From: Parvularcula maris
GTDB lineage: Bacteria > Pseudomonadota > Alphaproteobacteria > Caulobacterales > Parvularculaceae
DNA: 64,000 bases
Direction: 5' to 3'
Assembly (NCBI RefSeq): GCF_024505085.1
Contig: NZ_JANIBC010000001.1
Location: 62,001-126,000, forward strand
Shown piece after piece: positions 24,938 to 36,179 of this stretch (its first letter is position 1; every line of letters begins with the position of its first letter). The notes under the pieces are model-generated. The model was not told the origin of the DNA. It saw nothing but the letters and a program-made list of their open reading frames with translations, and ran no database searches. The translations under genes and the position numbers were made by a program.

Positions 24938-25730
24938 TCAGCGGCTCCTTCGCTTCGGCCTCGGCGGCCAGGTGGCGCTCATAGAGCTTCACATCCTTTA
25001 GCCAGCGGCCATAGGCGATCGTCATCGAGAAGGCGAATCCGTAGACGCCCCTACGGAAGAGGCCTTTCAGCAAGTAGCGCTTCAGAAAATAGACCGGGAA
25101 GGCGAAGAGGATTCGCAGAGCGAGCTGACCCTTGGGCTTGAGCGGCACGTTCGCGGCACGTCTCGTCATGTTGCGCTCCTGTTTTTTCACCAGGTCGCCA
25201 ATGTCCGAGAACATGTAGTGCAGCATGTGGCCGCCGAGGCGCGGGCTCGTCTTCTTGGAGTGTTCGAGCTGGTCCCAGGCGGCATGGTCGGGGATGCGGA
25301 TGCGGCGACGGTCGTAGAGCTTGTTCTTGACGATGATGTCCGTGCCCCACCAGGGCTCGCCGAAGGGGACGGCGTGGACCTGGCGCAGGCCGTAGACGGG
25401 GGCCTCGGGTTCGGCGCCGTCTTTGAAGAGCTCACGGATCGAGGCGGCCATCTCCTCGGTGATGACCTCGTCGGCGTCGAGATCGAGGAGCCAGTCGTGC
25501 GCGCACAGGTCCTCGGCGGCCCGTTTCTGGCCGCCATTGCCGCGCCAGGGGACGTGGTGGACCTTGGCGCCTGCCGCTTCGGCGATGGCGACCGTGTCGT
25601 CGGTGGAGCCTGAATCCACCACCACCACCTCGCTGACGCCCTTCTTCGCGGCGCGGACGACATTGCCGATGCGGCGCGCCTCGTTCTTGGTGCGGATATA
25701 GGCCGAGACGGGGGGTAGAGGCTCCTTCAT
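24930..25730 (-). CDS. Family 2 glycosyltransferase, LPS-core (WaaE/KdtX) type
   Basis: Cytoplasmic-face glycosyltransferase with a GT-A fold. It has SAYIRTKNEARRIGNVVRAA, VVVVDSGSTDDTVAIAEAAGA with the DxD-like region, and WLLDLDADEVITEE. A C-terminal amphipathic/hydrophobic stretch follows (LRILFAFPVYFLKRYLLKG). This pattern is that of WaaE-like glucosyltransferases of LPS inner core. The ATG at 25730 is chosen over 25766 because homology begins right after it. It precedes the 2OG oxygenase with overlap. The donor sugar cannot be inferred. Confidence 0.85.
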   Translation of the reverse strand: MKEPLPPVSAYIRTKNEARRIGNVVRAAKKGVSEVVVVDSGSTDDTVAIAEAAGAKVHHVPWRGNGGQKRAAEDLCAHDWLLDLDADEVITEEMAASIRELFKDGAEPEAPVYGLRQVHAVPFGEPWWGTDIIVKNKLYDRRRIRIPDHAAWDQLEHSKKTSPRLGGHMLHYMFSDIGDLVKKQERNMTRRAANVPLKPKGQLALRILFAFPVYFLKRYLLKGLFRRGVYGFAFSMTIAYGRWLKDVKLYERHLAAEAEAKEPLNA

Positions 25731-25774
25731 GGCGCGGTCTGTTACCCAAGGCGGCGGCCCTGGCAAGACGAGCT

Positions 25775-28360
<2,586 letters not shown>

Positions 28361-28476
28361 GGCCGTACATTAGCGCTGTGAGCTTTGCAGAAGGGCTGAA
28401 AGGCAACTGACAATTTTACCGTTCCGGCGGATCGGCTGCGCGGCGGCAGCCGATCTTTCGTTGCCGTACCAGAAGC

Positions 28477-30054
28477 TTAGGCCTCTACGGCTTCCTCCTC
28501 GCCTTCCTCCTCTTCGTCCCAGCCCATGCGGTGGCGGGCCTCGGCGATGAGGGCTTCGGCGGCGTCGGGTTTCATGCGGAACTTCTCCAGCATGCCCTCA
28601 TAGTGCTTCTTCTCGCCGTCGACCCGCTCGGTCCAGCCGGTGAGGTCGTCGGCGACGCAGCCCGCGAGATCCTCGGCGGATTTCACGCCTTCCTCGGCGA
28701 GGGCGATGATCATTTTGAGGTCGAGCTGCTCGAACTCGAGAAGGTCGTCCTGCACGCCCATTTCGATCCGCTTAGCATCGAGTTCCTGGCGCTCCTTCTC
28801 CAGATACTCCTGGGCACGAGCCTGGAGTTCTTCGGCGGTTTCGTCGTCGAAACCTTCGATCAGGGCGATCTCGTCAAGCTCGACATAGGCGATCTCCTCG
28901 ACCCGCGCGAAGCCTTCGGCGACGAGAAGGTTGGCGATCATGTCGTCCACGTCGAGGACTTCCATGAAGAGCTTGGAACGCTCGGCATACTCCTTCTGGC
29001 GCTTCTCGCTCTCCTCCTCCTCGGTCATGATGTCGATCTCATAGCCGGTGAGCTGGCTGGCGAGGCGGACATTCTGGCCTCTACGGCCGATGGCAAGCGA
29101 AAGCTGCTCGTCGGGGACGACCACCTCGATGCGCTCCAGCTCCTCATCCAGCACCACCTTGGCGACCTCGGCGGGGGCCAGGGCGTTGACGACGAAGGTG
29201 GCGGTGTCTTCCGACCAAGGCACGATGTCGATCTTCTCGCCGGCGAGCTCGCCGACCACGGCCTGAACGCGGCTGCCCCTCATGCCGACGCAGGCACCGA
29301 CGGGGTCGATGGAGCTGTCGTTGGAGTAGACGCCGATCTTAGCGCGGCTGCCTGCGTCGCGGGCGACGGCCTTGATCTCGATGACGCCGTCATAGACCTC
29401 GGGCACCTCCTGCTCGAAGAGCTTGGCCATGAATTGGGGGTGGGTGCGCGAGAGGAAGATCTGCGGTCCGCGCGGCTCTCTACGGACATCGGCAATATAG
29501 GCGCGCACCCTATCCCCTTGTCTGAGGGGCTCGCGGGGGATCTGCTGGTCACGGCGGATGACCGCCTCGCCCTTGCCGAGGTCCACAATGACATGGCCGT
29601 ATTCGAGCCGCTTGATGATGCCGGAGATGATCTCGCCGACGCGGTCCTTGTAGTCCTCATACTGGTTGTCGCGCTCGGCATCGCGCATGCGCTGGGTGAT
29701 GGTCTGCTTGGCGGAGAGCGCCGCGACACGGCCGAAATCCACCGGCGGCAGGGGATCGGAGAGGAAGTCGCCGATCTCCGCTTCGGGGTTCGAGCGCTGC
29801 GCCGCCTTGAGGGTGATCTCGGTCGAGTCGTTCTCGACGCTCTCCACCACCTCCATCAGCCGCCAAAGCCGCTGTTCGCCGGTCTTGGGGTCGATCTCGA
29901 CGCGGATGTTGGTCTCCTGGCCGTAGCGGGACTTGGCCGCGCGGCTAAGGGCGTCCTCCATGGCGTCGATGACGATGTCCATGTCGATGGACTTCTCCAT
30001 CGCCACCGCGCGGGCGATCTGCATGAGTTCGAGTTTGTTGGCTGTGACGGCCAT
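28477..30054 (-). CDS. nusA: Transcription termination/antitermination protein NusA
   Basis: Binds RNA polymerase and nascent RNA to control pausing, termination and antitermination. The N-terminal domain spans about 1-125, followed by S1 ([19 protein letters not shown]), KH1/KH2 ([37 protein letters not shown]), and C-terminal acidic helix-hairpin repeats (about 350-515). An EEEEGEEE tail ends the protein. The 525 residues are normal for alphaproteobacteria. rimP lies upstream in the same operon, with a small truncated frame between them. The usual downstream ylxR and infB are absent and a hybrid kinase follows instead. Confidence 0.97.
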   Translation of the reverse strand: MAVTANKLELMQIARAVAMEKSIDMDIVIDAMEDALSRAAKSRYGQETNIRVEIDPKTGEQRLWRLMEVVESVENDSTEITLKAAQRSNPEAEIGDFLSDPLPPVDFGRVAALSAKQTITQRMRDAERDNQYEDYKDRVGEIISGIIKRLEYGHVIVDLGKGEAVIRRDQQIPREPLRQGDRVRAYIADVRREPRGPQIFLSRTHPQFMAKLFEQEVPEVYDGVIEIKAVARDAGSRAKIGVYSNDSSIDPVGACVGMRGSRVQAVVGELAGEKIDIVPWSEDTATFVVNALAPAEVAKVVLDEELERIEVVVPDEQLSLAIGRRGQNVRLASQLTGYEIDIMTEEEESEKRQKEYAERSKLFMEVLDVDDMIANLLVAEGFARVEEIAYVELDEIALIEGFDDETAEELQARAQEYLEKERQELDAKRIEMGVQDDLLEFEQLDLKMIIALAEEGVKSAEDLAGCVADDLTGWTERVDGEKKHYEGMLEKFRMKPDAAEALIAEARHRMGWDEEEEGEEEAVEA

Positions 30055-30058
30055 GGGG

Positions 30059-30292
30059 TTAGTCTCCCTTCGGCGCGGGGGTCACCGCGGCTTTGTTCTT
30101 TACGCTGTCGAGATCGGATAGGCCGGTGCACCATTCGCGCCAGGCCAGTTGTTCTTTGGTGGGGGCGTCTTCGTAAGTGCCCTGTTGTTTGTAAGTGCAG
30201 TAGCAGCGTTGGTCGTCTTCGTCCCAAACCCCGCCTGCGCTGCTGCAATCGCCCGCCGCATCAGCACTGCAGCTAGCAACAAATGCCGTCAT
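30059..30292 (-). pseudogene. Small Cys-containing reading frame between rimP and nusA, probable decapitated lipoprotein
   Basis: A 77-residue frame with five Cys (FVASCSADA; DCSSAGGVWDEDDQRCYC; WREWCTG). The segment FVASC matches a lipobox but stands at residues 4-8, with no signal peptide before it. The only start codon is the ATG at 30292, supplied by the GGGATGACG end of a family A repeat, and it has no ribosome-binding site. The likely reading is a small lipoprotein gene whose signal-peptide half was replaced when the repeat arrived. It ends 4 bases before the nusA start. It may no longer be translated. Confidence 0.4.
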
Positions 30293-30399
30293 CCCGGCCG
30301 TAGCGAAGCGGAGAGCCGGGACCCATGGACCTGCCGCTGCAACTCTTGAGGCGGTCGGGCCATGGGTCCCGGATAAGCCTACGGCTTTCCGGGATGACG
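30287..30399. repeat. Palindromic intergenic repeat, family A, copy 2
   Basis: CGTCATCCCGG ... CCGGGATGACG outer arms. Internal AGCCGGGACCCATGGACC pairs with CCATGGGTCCCGGATAAGCC. It lies in the rimP-nusA operon between rimP and the small frame before nusA, so it is transcribed as a long hairpin within the operon mRNA. Confidence 0.9.
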
Positions 30400-30423
30400 T
30401 GGGAAGACGGAGAGGGAAATTCA

Positions 30424-30981
30424 TCACATTCCGCCGCGCTGGGGGCCGTCGCGGTTCTCGGACCACTCGGCGTCGCCCTCTTTTAGCGCCGCCTTGGACC
30501 TTCGCAGGCTCTCGGCGATCAGCTCGTCGGTCATGAGGAGCTTGGCGCTTTTAATCAGGCCGAAGGGCACCACCGCCGTCTCGTCCTCGCCCTCGATGTC
30601 GAAGAGCACGTCGCCCTCCTCGACGCCGGCGAGGTGGCCGCGGAAGCGTTTCTGATCCTCCACTGCCTGGGTCAGTTCTATTTTGGCCGCGAAACCTTCC
30701 CAGCGTTCGAAGTCCTTCAGCCGGGTGAGAGGCCGGTCGATGCCGGGGGAGGAAACCTCCAGCGTGTAGGCGCCCTCCACCGGGTCGGTCTCTTCGAGCA
30801 CGACGGAGATAGCGCGCGACAGCTCTGCGCAGTCCTCGGCGCTCATCGTGCCGTCGGGGCGCTCGGCCATCACCTGCAGGGTCTTCTCGCGGGCGCCGGT
30901 CGTTCTGATGCGCACCGTCTCGAAGCCAGCCGCCTCGATGACGGGGGTGAGAAGCTCGGTGATCGCGCCGTCTTCTGCCAT
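30424..30981 (-). CDS. rimP: Ribosome maturation factor RimP
   Basis: Needed for 30S subunit maturation. The 185 residues show the N-terminal alpha/beta domain (ITELLTPVIEAAGFETVRIR), DCAELSRAISVVLEETDPV and the signature YTLEVSSPGIDRPLTRLKDF. The C-terminal SH3-like domain includes FRGHLAGVEEGDV. The tail is somewhat extended and charged. It is the first gene of the rimP-nusA operon, preceded by a leader with its own promoter and terminator. Confidence 0.95.
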   Translation of the reverse strand: MAEDGAITELLTPVIEAAGFETVRIRTTGAREKTLQVMAERPDGTMSAEDCAELSRAISVVLEETDPVEGAYTLEVSSPGIDRPLTRLKDFERWEGFAAKIELTQAVEDQKRFRGHLAGVEEGDVLFDIEGEDETAVVPFGLIKSAKLLMTDELIAESLRRSKAALKEGDAEWSENRDGPQRGGM

Positions 30982-31010
30982 ATGGCTATCCTACTCCCGA
31001 TCAGGGCAAC

Positions 31011-31035
31011 AAAAAAGCGGCCCCGCGGGGCCGCT
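31011..31035 (-). terminator. Intrinsic terminator inside the rimP-nusA leader
   Basis: On the minus strand, the perfect palindrome AGCGGCCCCGCGGGGCCGCT (31016-31035) is followed directly by six T (complement of 31011-31016), a textbook intrinsic terminator. It lies 30 bases upstream of the rimP start and about 30 bases downstream of a candidate promoter. No gene upstream on this strand ends here: the next is trmB, more than 3 kb away. It therefore sits where an attenuator would. Confidence 0.85.
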
Positions 31036-31063
31036 CTCGAATGGTTTCGAAAACTGTTTCTTG

Positions 31064-31092
31064 TAGATAGGAGGCACGAAGCCCCCTGTCAC
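31064..31092 (-). promoter_or_regulatory. Candidate promoter of the rimP-nusA operon
   Basis: Minus-strand reading: -35 GTGACA (complement of 31087-31092), a 17-base spacer, and -10 TATCTA (complement of 31064-31069). The -35 has one mismatch to TTGACA. The -10 is weak, but typical alphaproteobacterial -10 boxes are degenerate. Transcription would begin near 31057 and pass through the terminator at 31011-31035. Confidence 0.5.
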
Positions 31093-31109
31093 CCCCGAAT
31101 GTGAGTCCT

Positions 31110-32093
31110 ATGCGTTCCGTCACGGTCATCATCGTCAACTACCGCGCGGCGGAGCTGATCCCGCCGACCCTGAAGAGACTATCGGCGGTAAGGCAGAACG
31201 GCTCCTACGGTGTGGATGTGGTCATCGTCGACAACGCCTCGGCGGACGGCTCGGTGGAGCTGCTGCGGCATGCCGTGCAGGAACTCGGCGCAGAAGGCTG
31301 GGTCGAACTTCTGCCAGCTGAGCGCAACACTGGTTTTGCAGGCGGTAACAACGAGGGCTTAAGGGCTGTCTACACTAGAGAAGAACAACCCGATGCGGTC
31401 TTCTTTTTGAACCCCGACACGCTGCTCGAGATGGACTGCCTCGAGAAGCTGGCTGACACCCTCTTCGCAGAAGAGAGCATAGGAATAGTTGGCGCACGGA
31501 TCGAGAACGAGACAGGTGACGAGCGCGCGTCGACTTTCGCTTTTCCGTCGCTTGTCGGTGAGCTGACGACCAGTTTGCCGATGGTCTCCTATCTCGGTTC
31601 AGCCTCGACCTACAAACGCCCATCCATCGGTAAGCTGGCCTATGAGGTCGAGTGGGTCTCGGGCGCAGCGTTCATGGTTCGCCGAGAGGCACTTACCGAT
31701 GTCGCTTTCATGGACGACCGCTTCTTTCTCTATTTTGAGGAGATCGACTTTCAGCTTGCGATCCGGAAGGCGGGCTGGACCATTCTGCACAACCCGGCAG
31801 CCCGCTGCATGCACTATGCCGGGGTTTCGACGGGGGTCAGAGGCGGGCGAGCCGTCGACAAGCCCATGCCCCGCTACTGGTATGAAAGCTGGCGGCACTA
31901 CTTCGTCTCCAACCATGGCAGACCCTACGCAGTCGGGGCGGCAGCCGCCAAGCTGGCGGGATTGATGGTTCGCTATGTGGTGCAAGCACTTCGCAGAGAA
32001 GATAGGAAGGGGCGTGTGGGGATGATCCCTTTCGCCAGGCATTGCCTAATCGGTGCCGTCTCGGAGCCGGCCCCTGAAAGGAACAACCCGTGA
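31110..32093 (+). CDS. Family 2 glycosyltransferase, rhamnosyltransferase-like
   Basis: GT-A glycosyltransferase: VTVIIVNYRAAELIPPTLKRL, VVIVDNASADGSVELLRH, NTGFAGGNNEGLRA, FFLNPDTLLEMDCL and DDRFFLYFEEIDFQLAIRKAGW are the hallmarks of the WbbL-like dTDP-rhamnosyl/GT2 group. About 325 residues from the ATG at 31110, or a GTG at 31101. Codon use is less biased than in the flanking housekeeping genes. The stop overlaps the start of the next gene (GTGA), an acyl-ligase/ACP/hexapeptide fusion, so the pair forms an operon. The pair is inserted between rimP and trmB, which are often neighbours in alphaproteobacteria. The acceptor is unknown. Confidence 0.88.
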   Translation: MRSVTVIIVNYRAAELIPPTLKRLSAVRQNGSYGVDVVIVDNASADGSVELLRHAVQELGAEGWVELLPAERNTGFAGGNNEGLRAVYTREEQPDAVFFLNPDTLLEMDCLEKLADTLFAEESIGIVGARIENETGDERASTFAFPSLVGELTTSLPMVSYLGSASTYKRPSIGKLAYEVEWVSGAAFMVRREALTDVAFMDDRFFLYFEEIDFQLAIRKAGWTILHNPAARCMHYAGVSTGVRGGRAVDKPMPRYWYESWRHYFVSNHGRPYAVGAAAAKLAGLMVRYVVQALRREDRKGRVGMIPFARHCLIGAVSEPAPERNNP

Positions 32094-34072
32094 GGCCCCG
32101 TGTCGGCATCGTAGCGGAGAACTCGCTGAACTATGTTCGCGGTCTCGGCGAGATCGTCGGTGAGGGAAAGATCGCCGTTCCCCTGCGCGCGCTAGACGAT
32201 GCCGAACGCATCGAAGCTGCCGGGGTGACGGAGGTGAGAAGCTTTCTACCCGGATCTAGCAAGCTCCCGATCTTTCCCGAGACCGGTGATGAACCTGCGC
32301 TCATCAGCTTCACTTCTGGTACGGAGGGTAAGCCCAAGGCTGTTTTGATTTCAGCGGCGGCCCTTGCGAACACCGTGGACAGGCTGATCGAGGTCAGCGG
32401 GATCGAAGGCGAGGTCTGCGAGTATGTCGGGGTACCGGTCTACCACTCGTTCGGGTTTGGCAGGTGCAGGGTTCTCGCCAAGATCGGAGGGACGGCCCGC
32501 CTGGCGGAGAACGGCTTCGATCCGGAAGAGCTCGCAGCGCTGCTTTCGGCAGGTGAGGTCGATGCGTTCTCCGCGGTTCCCAGCCAGTTGCGCATGCTGC
32601 TCAAACGGAAGGCAGCTTTCGAAGGTTGCGGGAGCAGGGTCCGCTTCATCGAGATCGGCTCGCAGTTCATGGCGGCCGAAGAGAAGGAGGCCGTCCGGTC
32701 CCTTTTTCCTAACGCCTCCATCACCCAGCACTACGGCCTCACCGAAGCATCACGTAGCACCTTCCTTCGCATCGACAAAGCCGGAGAAGCCGTTCTCGGG
32801 AGCGTCGGGAAACCGCAGGCGGGCACCGATGTGCGGATATGCAAGGGCGGCAGGATCGAGCTTCACGGACCGCACCTGGCCACGGGCCTCCTTGTGGGAG
32901 AGGAGATCGTTCCGCTAGCGGATGAGAAAGGGTGGCTGAGGACCTCCGACCTCGGCAGGATCGAAGAAGGCTACCTTTATTTCGAAGGACGGGCAGACGA
33001 CCTCATCAACTGCGGCGGCAAGAAGGTCTCACCCGAAGCCGTCGAGGCGAGGCTCGCCTCCGAGTACGGCCTATCCGGCGGCTTCGCTCTCGGTCGTCTT
33101 CCCGACCCGGTCTACGGCGAGGGGATCCTCCTCGTTCGCGAGGAGAAGGGACCGCCGTTGCCAGAGCTTCTCACCGCAACGCAGCACGTGCTGACCGAAG
33201 AGGGGCTCGCTGCTTCCGGGGTCTTGCGGACCGCAGAGACGGACGAACTGCCGCGCACACCCACCGGGAAGATCCGCAGAAGAGAGCTGGCGAGCCTTGC
33301 CGCCCCTGCGCCGCTCGAGGCTGACCCGATCGCTGCTATCTTAGGCAATGACTACGAGGAGACCGGCCTCAGCGCCAGCGAGGCGGAGATCGACAGTCTA
33401 CAGACGCTCAACCTCGCTATGCTGATCGAGGAGCGGGTGGGAAGCCTGCCCCCGGACTGGCGCAGCAGGCCGGTCAGCGCGCTTTTGGAAGGCTCCGCAA
33501 CGGCGGCGGCGGATAGCGAGCCGATCAATGACGGAGCTGACAACCGCAACCCGCAGGACATCTCCTTCTGGGCGTTGGTGCGGGAGGATCTCGATACGAA
33601 CGACGGCTCGCTCCGCTCCTATGGTTTTTGGGCGCTGTTCTGGCACCGGTTCGGCAACTGGCGCATGTCGATGAAAACGAAGATATTCCGTGTACCTCTA
33701 ACGCTCATCTATCTCGTCATGAACGTCATGGTGAACGTGATCTGCGGGATCAAGCTCGACTACACGGTCAATGTGGGCCGCCGCGTCAAGATCGAGCATT
33801 TCGGCGGCATGATGCTCGGTGCGCGGCGTATCGGCAATGATGTGACCATCCGACAGAACACCACCTTCGGTGTGGGACGCCTGTCCGACCTCAAGGGCAA
33901 GCCGATCATCGAGGACGGCGTCAATCTGGGCGCGGGTGTGGTGGTCGCTGGCAGGGTGCGCATAGGACGACACAGCGTGATCGGCCCGAATTGCGTGGTC
34001 ATGGAGGACATCCCGCCCTACTCTCACGTCGAGCCGCCGAAACCGACGGTCTCCCGGCTCAATCCCGCCTGA
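32090..34072 (+). CDS. Three-domain fusion: acyl-AMP ligase, ACP-like domain, hexapeptide acyltransferase
   Basis: 660 residues. About 1-405 is an ANL-superfamily adenylating domain. It has FTSGTEGKPKAVLI (74-87), QHYGLTEAS (213-221), GWLRTSDLGR (281-290), GRADDLINCGGKKVSP (300-315) and PTGKIRRREL with catalytic Lys394. It begins at what is normally residue 40-50 of such enzymes, so the N-lobe is short. About 410-468 looks like an acyl carrier protein, with Ser436 in IDSLQTL as the possible phosphopantetheine site. About 490-655 is a CysE/WcaB-like left-handed beta-helix acetyltransferase (VREDL; RRVKIEHFGGMMLGARRIG; GAGVVVAGRVRIGRHSVIG). A plausible role is activating an acid, holding it on the built-in carrier and transferring it to a sugar made by the coupled glycosyltransferase. 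The 3' end overlaps trmB by 14 bases. Confidence 0.85.
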   Translation: MRPRVGIVAENSLNYVRGLGEIVGEGKIAVPLRALDDAERIEAAGVTEVRSFLPGSSKLPIFPETGDEPALISFTSGTEGKPKAVLISAAALANTVDRLIEVSGIEGEVCEYVGVPVYHSFGFGRCRVLAKIGGTARLAENGFDPEELAALLSAGEVDAFSAVPSQLRMLLKRKAAFEGCGSRVRFIEIGSQFMAAEEKEAVRSLFPNASITQHYGLTEASRSTFLRIDKAGEAVLGSVGKPQAGTDVRICKGGRIELHGPHLATGLLVGEEIVPLADEKGWLRTSDLGRIEEGYLYFEGRADDLINCGGKKVSPEAVEARLASEYGLSGGFALGRLPDPVYGEGILLVREEKGPPLPELLTATQHVLTEEGLAASGVLRTAETDELPRTPTGKIRRRELASLAAPAPLEADPIAAILGNDYEETGLSASEAEIDSLQTLNLAMLIEERVGSLPPDWRSRPVSALLEGSATAAADSEPINDGADNRNPQDISFWALVREDLDTNDGSLRSYGFWALFWHRFGNWRMSMKTKIFRVPLTLIYLVMNVMVNVICGIKLDYTVNVGRRVKIEHFGGMMLGARRIGNDVTIRQNTTFGVGRLSDLKGKPIIEDGVNLGAGVVVAGRVRIGRHSVIGPNCVVMEDIPPYSHVEPPKPTVSRLNPA

Positions 34073-34775
34073 ACGTCAGAAACGTCACCGGGCGGCCCTC
34101 GCGCTCACCCTTCTCCATGTAGCGGGTCTTCGGCCAGTCCTCGCCTCCCTCGGTCCAGTCCGCCTCGCGCTCGGCGGTCCAGACGAGGCCCGAGGCGTCG
34201 CCGCCTGCCATCTGCCAGTGCATCATCGTCCAGCGGATATAGTCGGCGATGTCTGAGCTGATGCGCAGCTCGCCGCCTGGCTTCAGAAGGCGCCTAGCCT
34301 CAGAGAGGAAGTTCTGGCTGACCATGCGGCGCTTGTGGTGGCGTTTCTTGGGCCAGGGGTCGGGCTGGAGAAGGAAGAGGCGGTCCAAGGAGGCATCAGG
34401 AAGCGCCGCAAGGGCGGGGCGGGCGTCACCTTCCAGGACGCGGACGTTCTTAAGCTCCTGCTCCTCGACCTGAATCAGGAGTTTCGCGACGCCGTTGATG
34501 AAGGGTTCGGCGCCGAAACAGAGGGCTTCGGGATGGCGCTCGGCCTGGAAGGCGAGGTGCTCACCGCCGCCGAAGCCGATCTCAAAATAGACCGGACCCT
34601 GATGACCAGCTACCATCTCTGCCGCGCTGTTCTGATCGAAAGAGAGCTTCGGAAGCAGCTCTTGGACCAGCTTTGCCTGACGCTGCTTGAGGGGTCTGTC
34701 CTGGTTTCTGCCGAACAGGCGGCCACCCACCGCCTCACGGCGGTCAGTAGGCGGACGGTAGGTGTTGTCGGGCAT
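34059..34775 (-). CDS. trmB: tRNA (guanine-46-N7)-methyltransferase
   Basis: SAM-dependent methylation of G46 in tRNA variable loops. The 238 residues have the family's RDR-type N-terminus (PPTDRREAVGGRLFGRNQDRPLK), the SAM-binding YFEIGFGGGEHLAFQAERHP, the signature LFLLQPDPWPKKRHHKRRM, and GGELRISSDIADYI. It is part of the metK-trmB-rimP-nusA series. It converges with the ligase fusion gene and overlaps its last 14 bases. Confidence 0.95.
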   Translation of the reverse strand: MPDNTYRPPTDRREAVGGRLFGRNQDRPLKQRQAKLVQELLPKLSFDQNSAAEMVAGHQGPVYFEIGFGGGEHLAFQAERHPEALCFGAEPFINGVAKLLIQVEEQELKNVRVLEGDARPALAALPDASLDRLFLLQPDPWPKKRHHKRRMVSQNFLSEARRLLKPGGELRISSDIADYIRWTMMHWQMAGGDASGLVWTAEREADWTEGGEDWPKTRYMEKGEREGRPVTFLTFRRD

Positions 34776-34863
34776 GGCGGTTCTGCTGTCTTCGGCCGGC
34801 CTACTGAAGGTAGGCGGTCATCAACAAAAGGAGGCAGGGGAGAGAGAAGGGCAGTCGCCGTAA

Positions 34864-34914
34864 GCCCTCACCCCACATCGAAGATGGGGACCTCTCCCGA
34901 AGGGAGAGGTGTAG
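34864..34914. repeat. Family D repeat (CTCTCCCGAAGGGAGAGG), short copy
   Basis: CCCTCACCCCACATCGAAGATGGGGACCTCTCCC type element with the hairpin CCTCTCCC-GAA-GGGAGAGG. It lies in the 146-base gap between metK and trmB. A longer relative is at 37684-37835. Confidence 0.65.
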
Positions 34915-34921
34915 GAATGGT

Positions 34922-36085
34922 CTAGAACGCTCGCTTCAGCTCTTCGGCGAGGTCGGTCTTCTCCCAGGAGAAGCCGCCATCTTCTTCCGGTGTACGACCG
35001 AAATGTCCGTAGGCAGCGGTGCGCTCGTAGATCGGCCTGTTGAGGCCGAGATGGGTGCGGATGCCGCGGGGGGAGAGGTTCATGATGTCGAGAAGCTTGT
35101 TTTCGAGCTCCAGCTCGGCCACCTCGCCCGTGCCGGCGAAGTCCACGAACAAAGACAGCGGCTTGGCGACGCCGATCGCGTAGCTCACCTGGATCAGGCA
35201 GGAGCGCGCCAGCCCTGCGGCCACCACGTTCTTGGCGAGGTAGCGGCAGGCATAGGCAGCCGAGCGGTCAACCTTGGTCGGGTCCTTGCCCGAGAACGCG
35301 CCGCCGCCGTGCGGCGCTGCGCCGCCATAGGTGTCGACGATGATCTTGCGGCCCGTGAGGCCTGCGTCGCCATCGGGTCCTCCGATCACGAACTTGCCCG
35401 TGGGGTTCACGTAGAACTCCTCCTCCGGGCACATCCAACCTTCGGGCAGGGCGCGCTCGACGTAAGGCCTGACCAGCTCGCGCATGTCCGCCTGGCTGAG
35501 GCCGTCCTGATGCTGGGTGGAGACAACGACGGAGGTGGTGCCGACCGGGCGGCCGTTCTCGTAGCGAACCGTCACCTGGCTCTTGGCATCGGGCAGGAGG
35601 CGCGTCTCGCCGCCGTGGCGCGCCTCGGCCAGAGCGCCGACAATGGCGTGGGAGAAGGCGATGGGGGCGGGCATCAGGCTCTCGGTCTCGTCGGTGGCGA
35701 AGCCGAACATGATGCCCTGGTCGCCCGCGCCCTCGTCCTTGTCCGCACCGGCATCGACGCCCTGTGCGATCTCGGCGGACTGGCCGTGGACGTGACACTC
35801 GATCTCGGCGTCCTTCCAGTGGAAGCCGTCCTGCTCGTAGCCGATGGCCTTCACGGCGCCGCGGGCGGTCTCGATCAGCTCTTCCTTGTCGATGGGCTCT
35901 TCGGTCCGGGTCTCCCCGGCCAGCACCACCCGGTTGGTGGTGGTGAGCGTCTCGACAGCCACACGGGCTTCAGGCTCGCGGGCGAGATGCAGGTCAACGA
36001 TGGCGTCGGAGATGCGGTCGGCGACCTTGTCGGGGTGGCCCTCGGAGACGCTTTCCGAGGTGAAGATGTAGTTCTGGCGGGCCAT
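34922..36085 (-). CDS. metK: S-adenosylmethionine synthetase
   Basis: Makes SAM from methionine and ATP. The 387 residues show the [22 protein letters not shown] opening, [15 protein letters not shown], the P-loop-like [18 protein letters not shown], and DFAGTGE. Ribosome-binding site GGAGG (36090-36094) precedes the ATG at 36085. A 28-base imperfect palindrome lies 16 bases upstream of the start. ahcY, the other SAM-cycle gene in the window, is at the far right. Confidence 0.97.
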   Translation of the reverse strand: MARQNYIFTSESVSEGHPDKVADRISDAIVDLHLAREPEARVAVETLTTTNRVVLAGETRTEEPIDKEELIETARGAVKAIGYEQDGFHWKDAEIECHVHGQSAEIAQGVDAGADKDEGAGDQGIMFGFATDETESLMPAPIAFSHAIVGALAEARHGGETRLLPDAKSQVTVRYENGRPVGTTSVVVSTQHQDGLSQADMRELVRPYVERALPEGWMCPEEEFYVNPTGKFVIGGPDGDAGLTGRKIIVDTYGGAAPHGGGAFSGKDPTKVDRSAAYACRYLAKNVVAAGLARSCLIQVSYAIGVAKPLSLFVDFAGTGEVAELELENKLLDIMNLSPRGIRTHLGLNRPIYERTAAYGHFGRTPEEDGGFSWEKTDLAEELKRAF

Positions 36086-36100
36086 CGGAGCCTCCGAGAT

Positions 36101-36128
36101 GACGATATAAAGAAATCCTTATGTCGTC
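36101..36128. promoter_or_regulatory. Imperfect palindrome in the metK leader, candidate operator or RNA hairpin
   Basis: GACGA-tATAAaG-aaat-CcTTATg-TCGTC: perfect outer arms GACGA/TCGTC, near-perfect inner ATAAAG/CTTAT. About 22 of 28 positions are symmetric. It lies just upstream of the metK ribosome-binding site and downstream of the neighbouring arsR gene. I could not match it to a SAM riboswitch. A dyad bound by a methionine-pathway repressor fits better. Confidence 0.45.
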
Positions 36129-36179
36129 ACGGAAGCGGGAGGGCAAGGGGTCGCAGTCCTCCTGACCCGTGAAAGCCCG

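Noticed and set aside
28531-30276. 581-codon open frame opposite nusA
   Set aside because: Shadow of nusA, whose S1 and KH domains are complete.
30293-30466. N-terminal extension of the small frame between rimP and nusA
   Set aside because: It translates through the family A repeat and into the end of rimP. No ribosome-binding site or plausible protein sequence is present.
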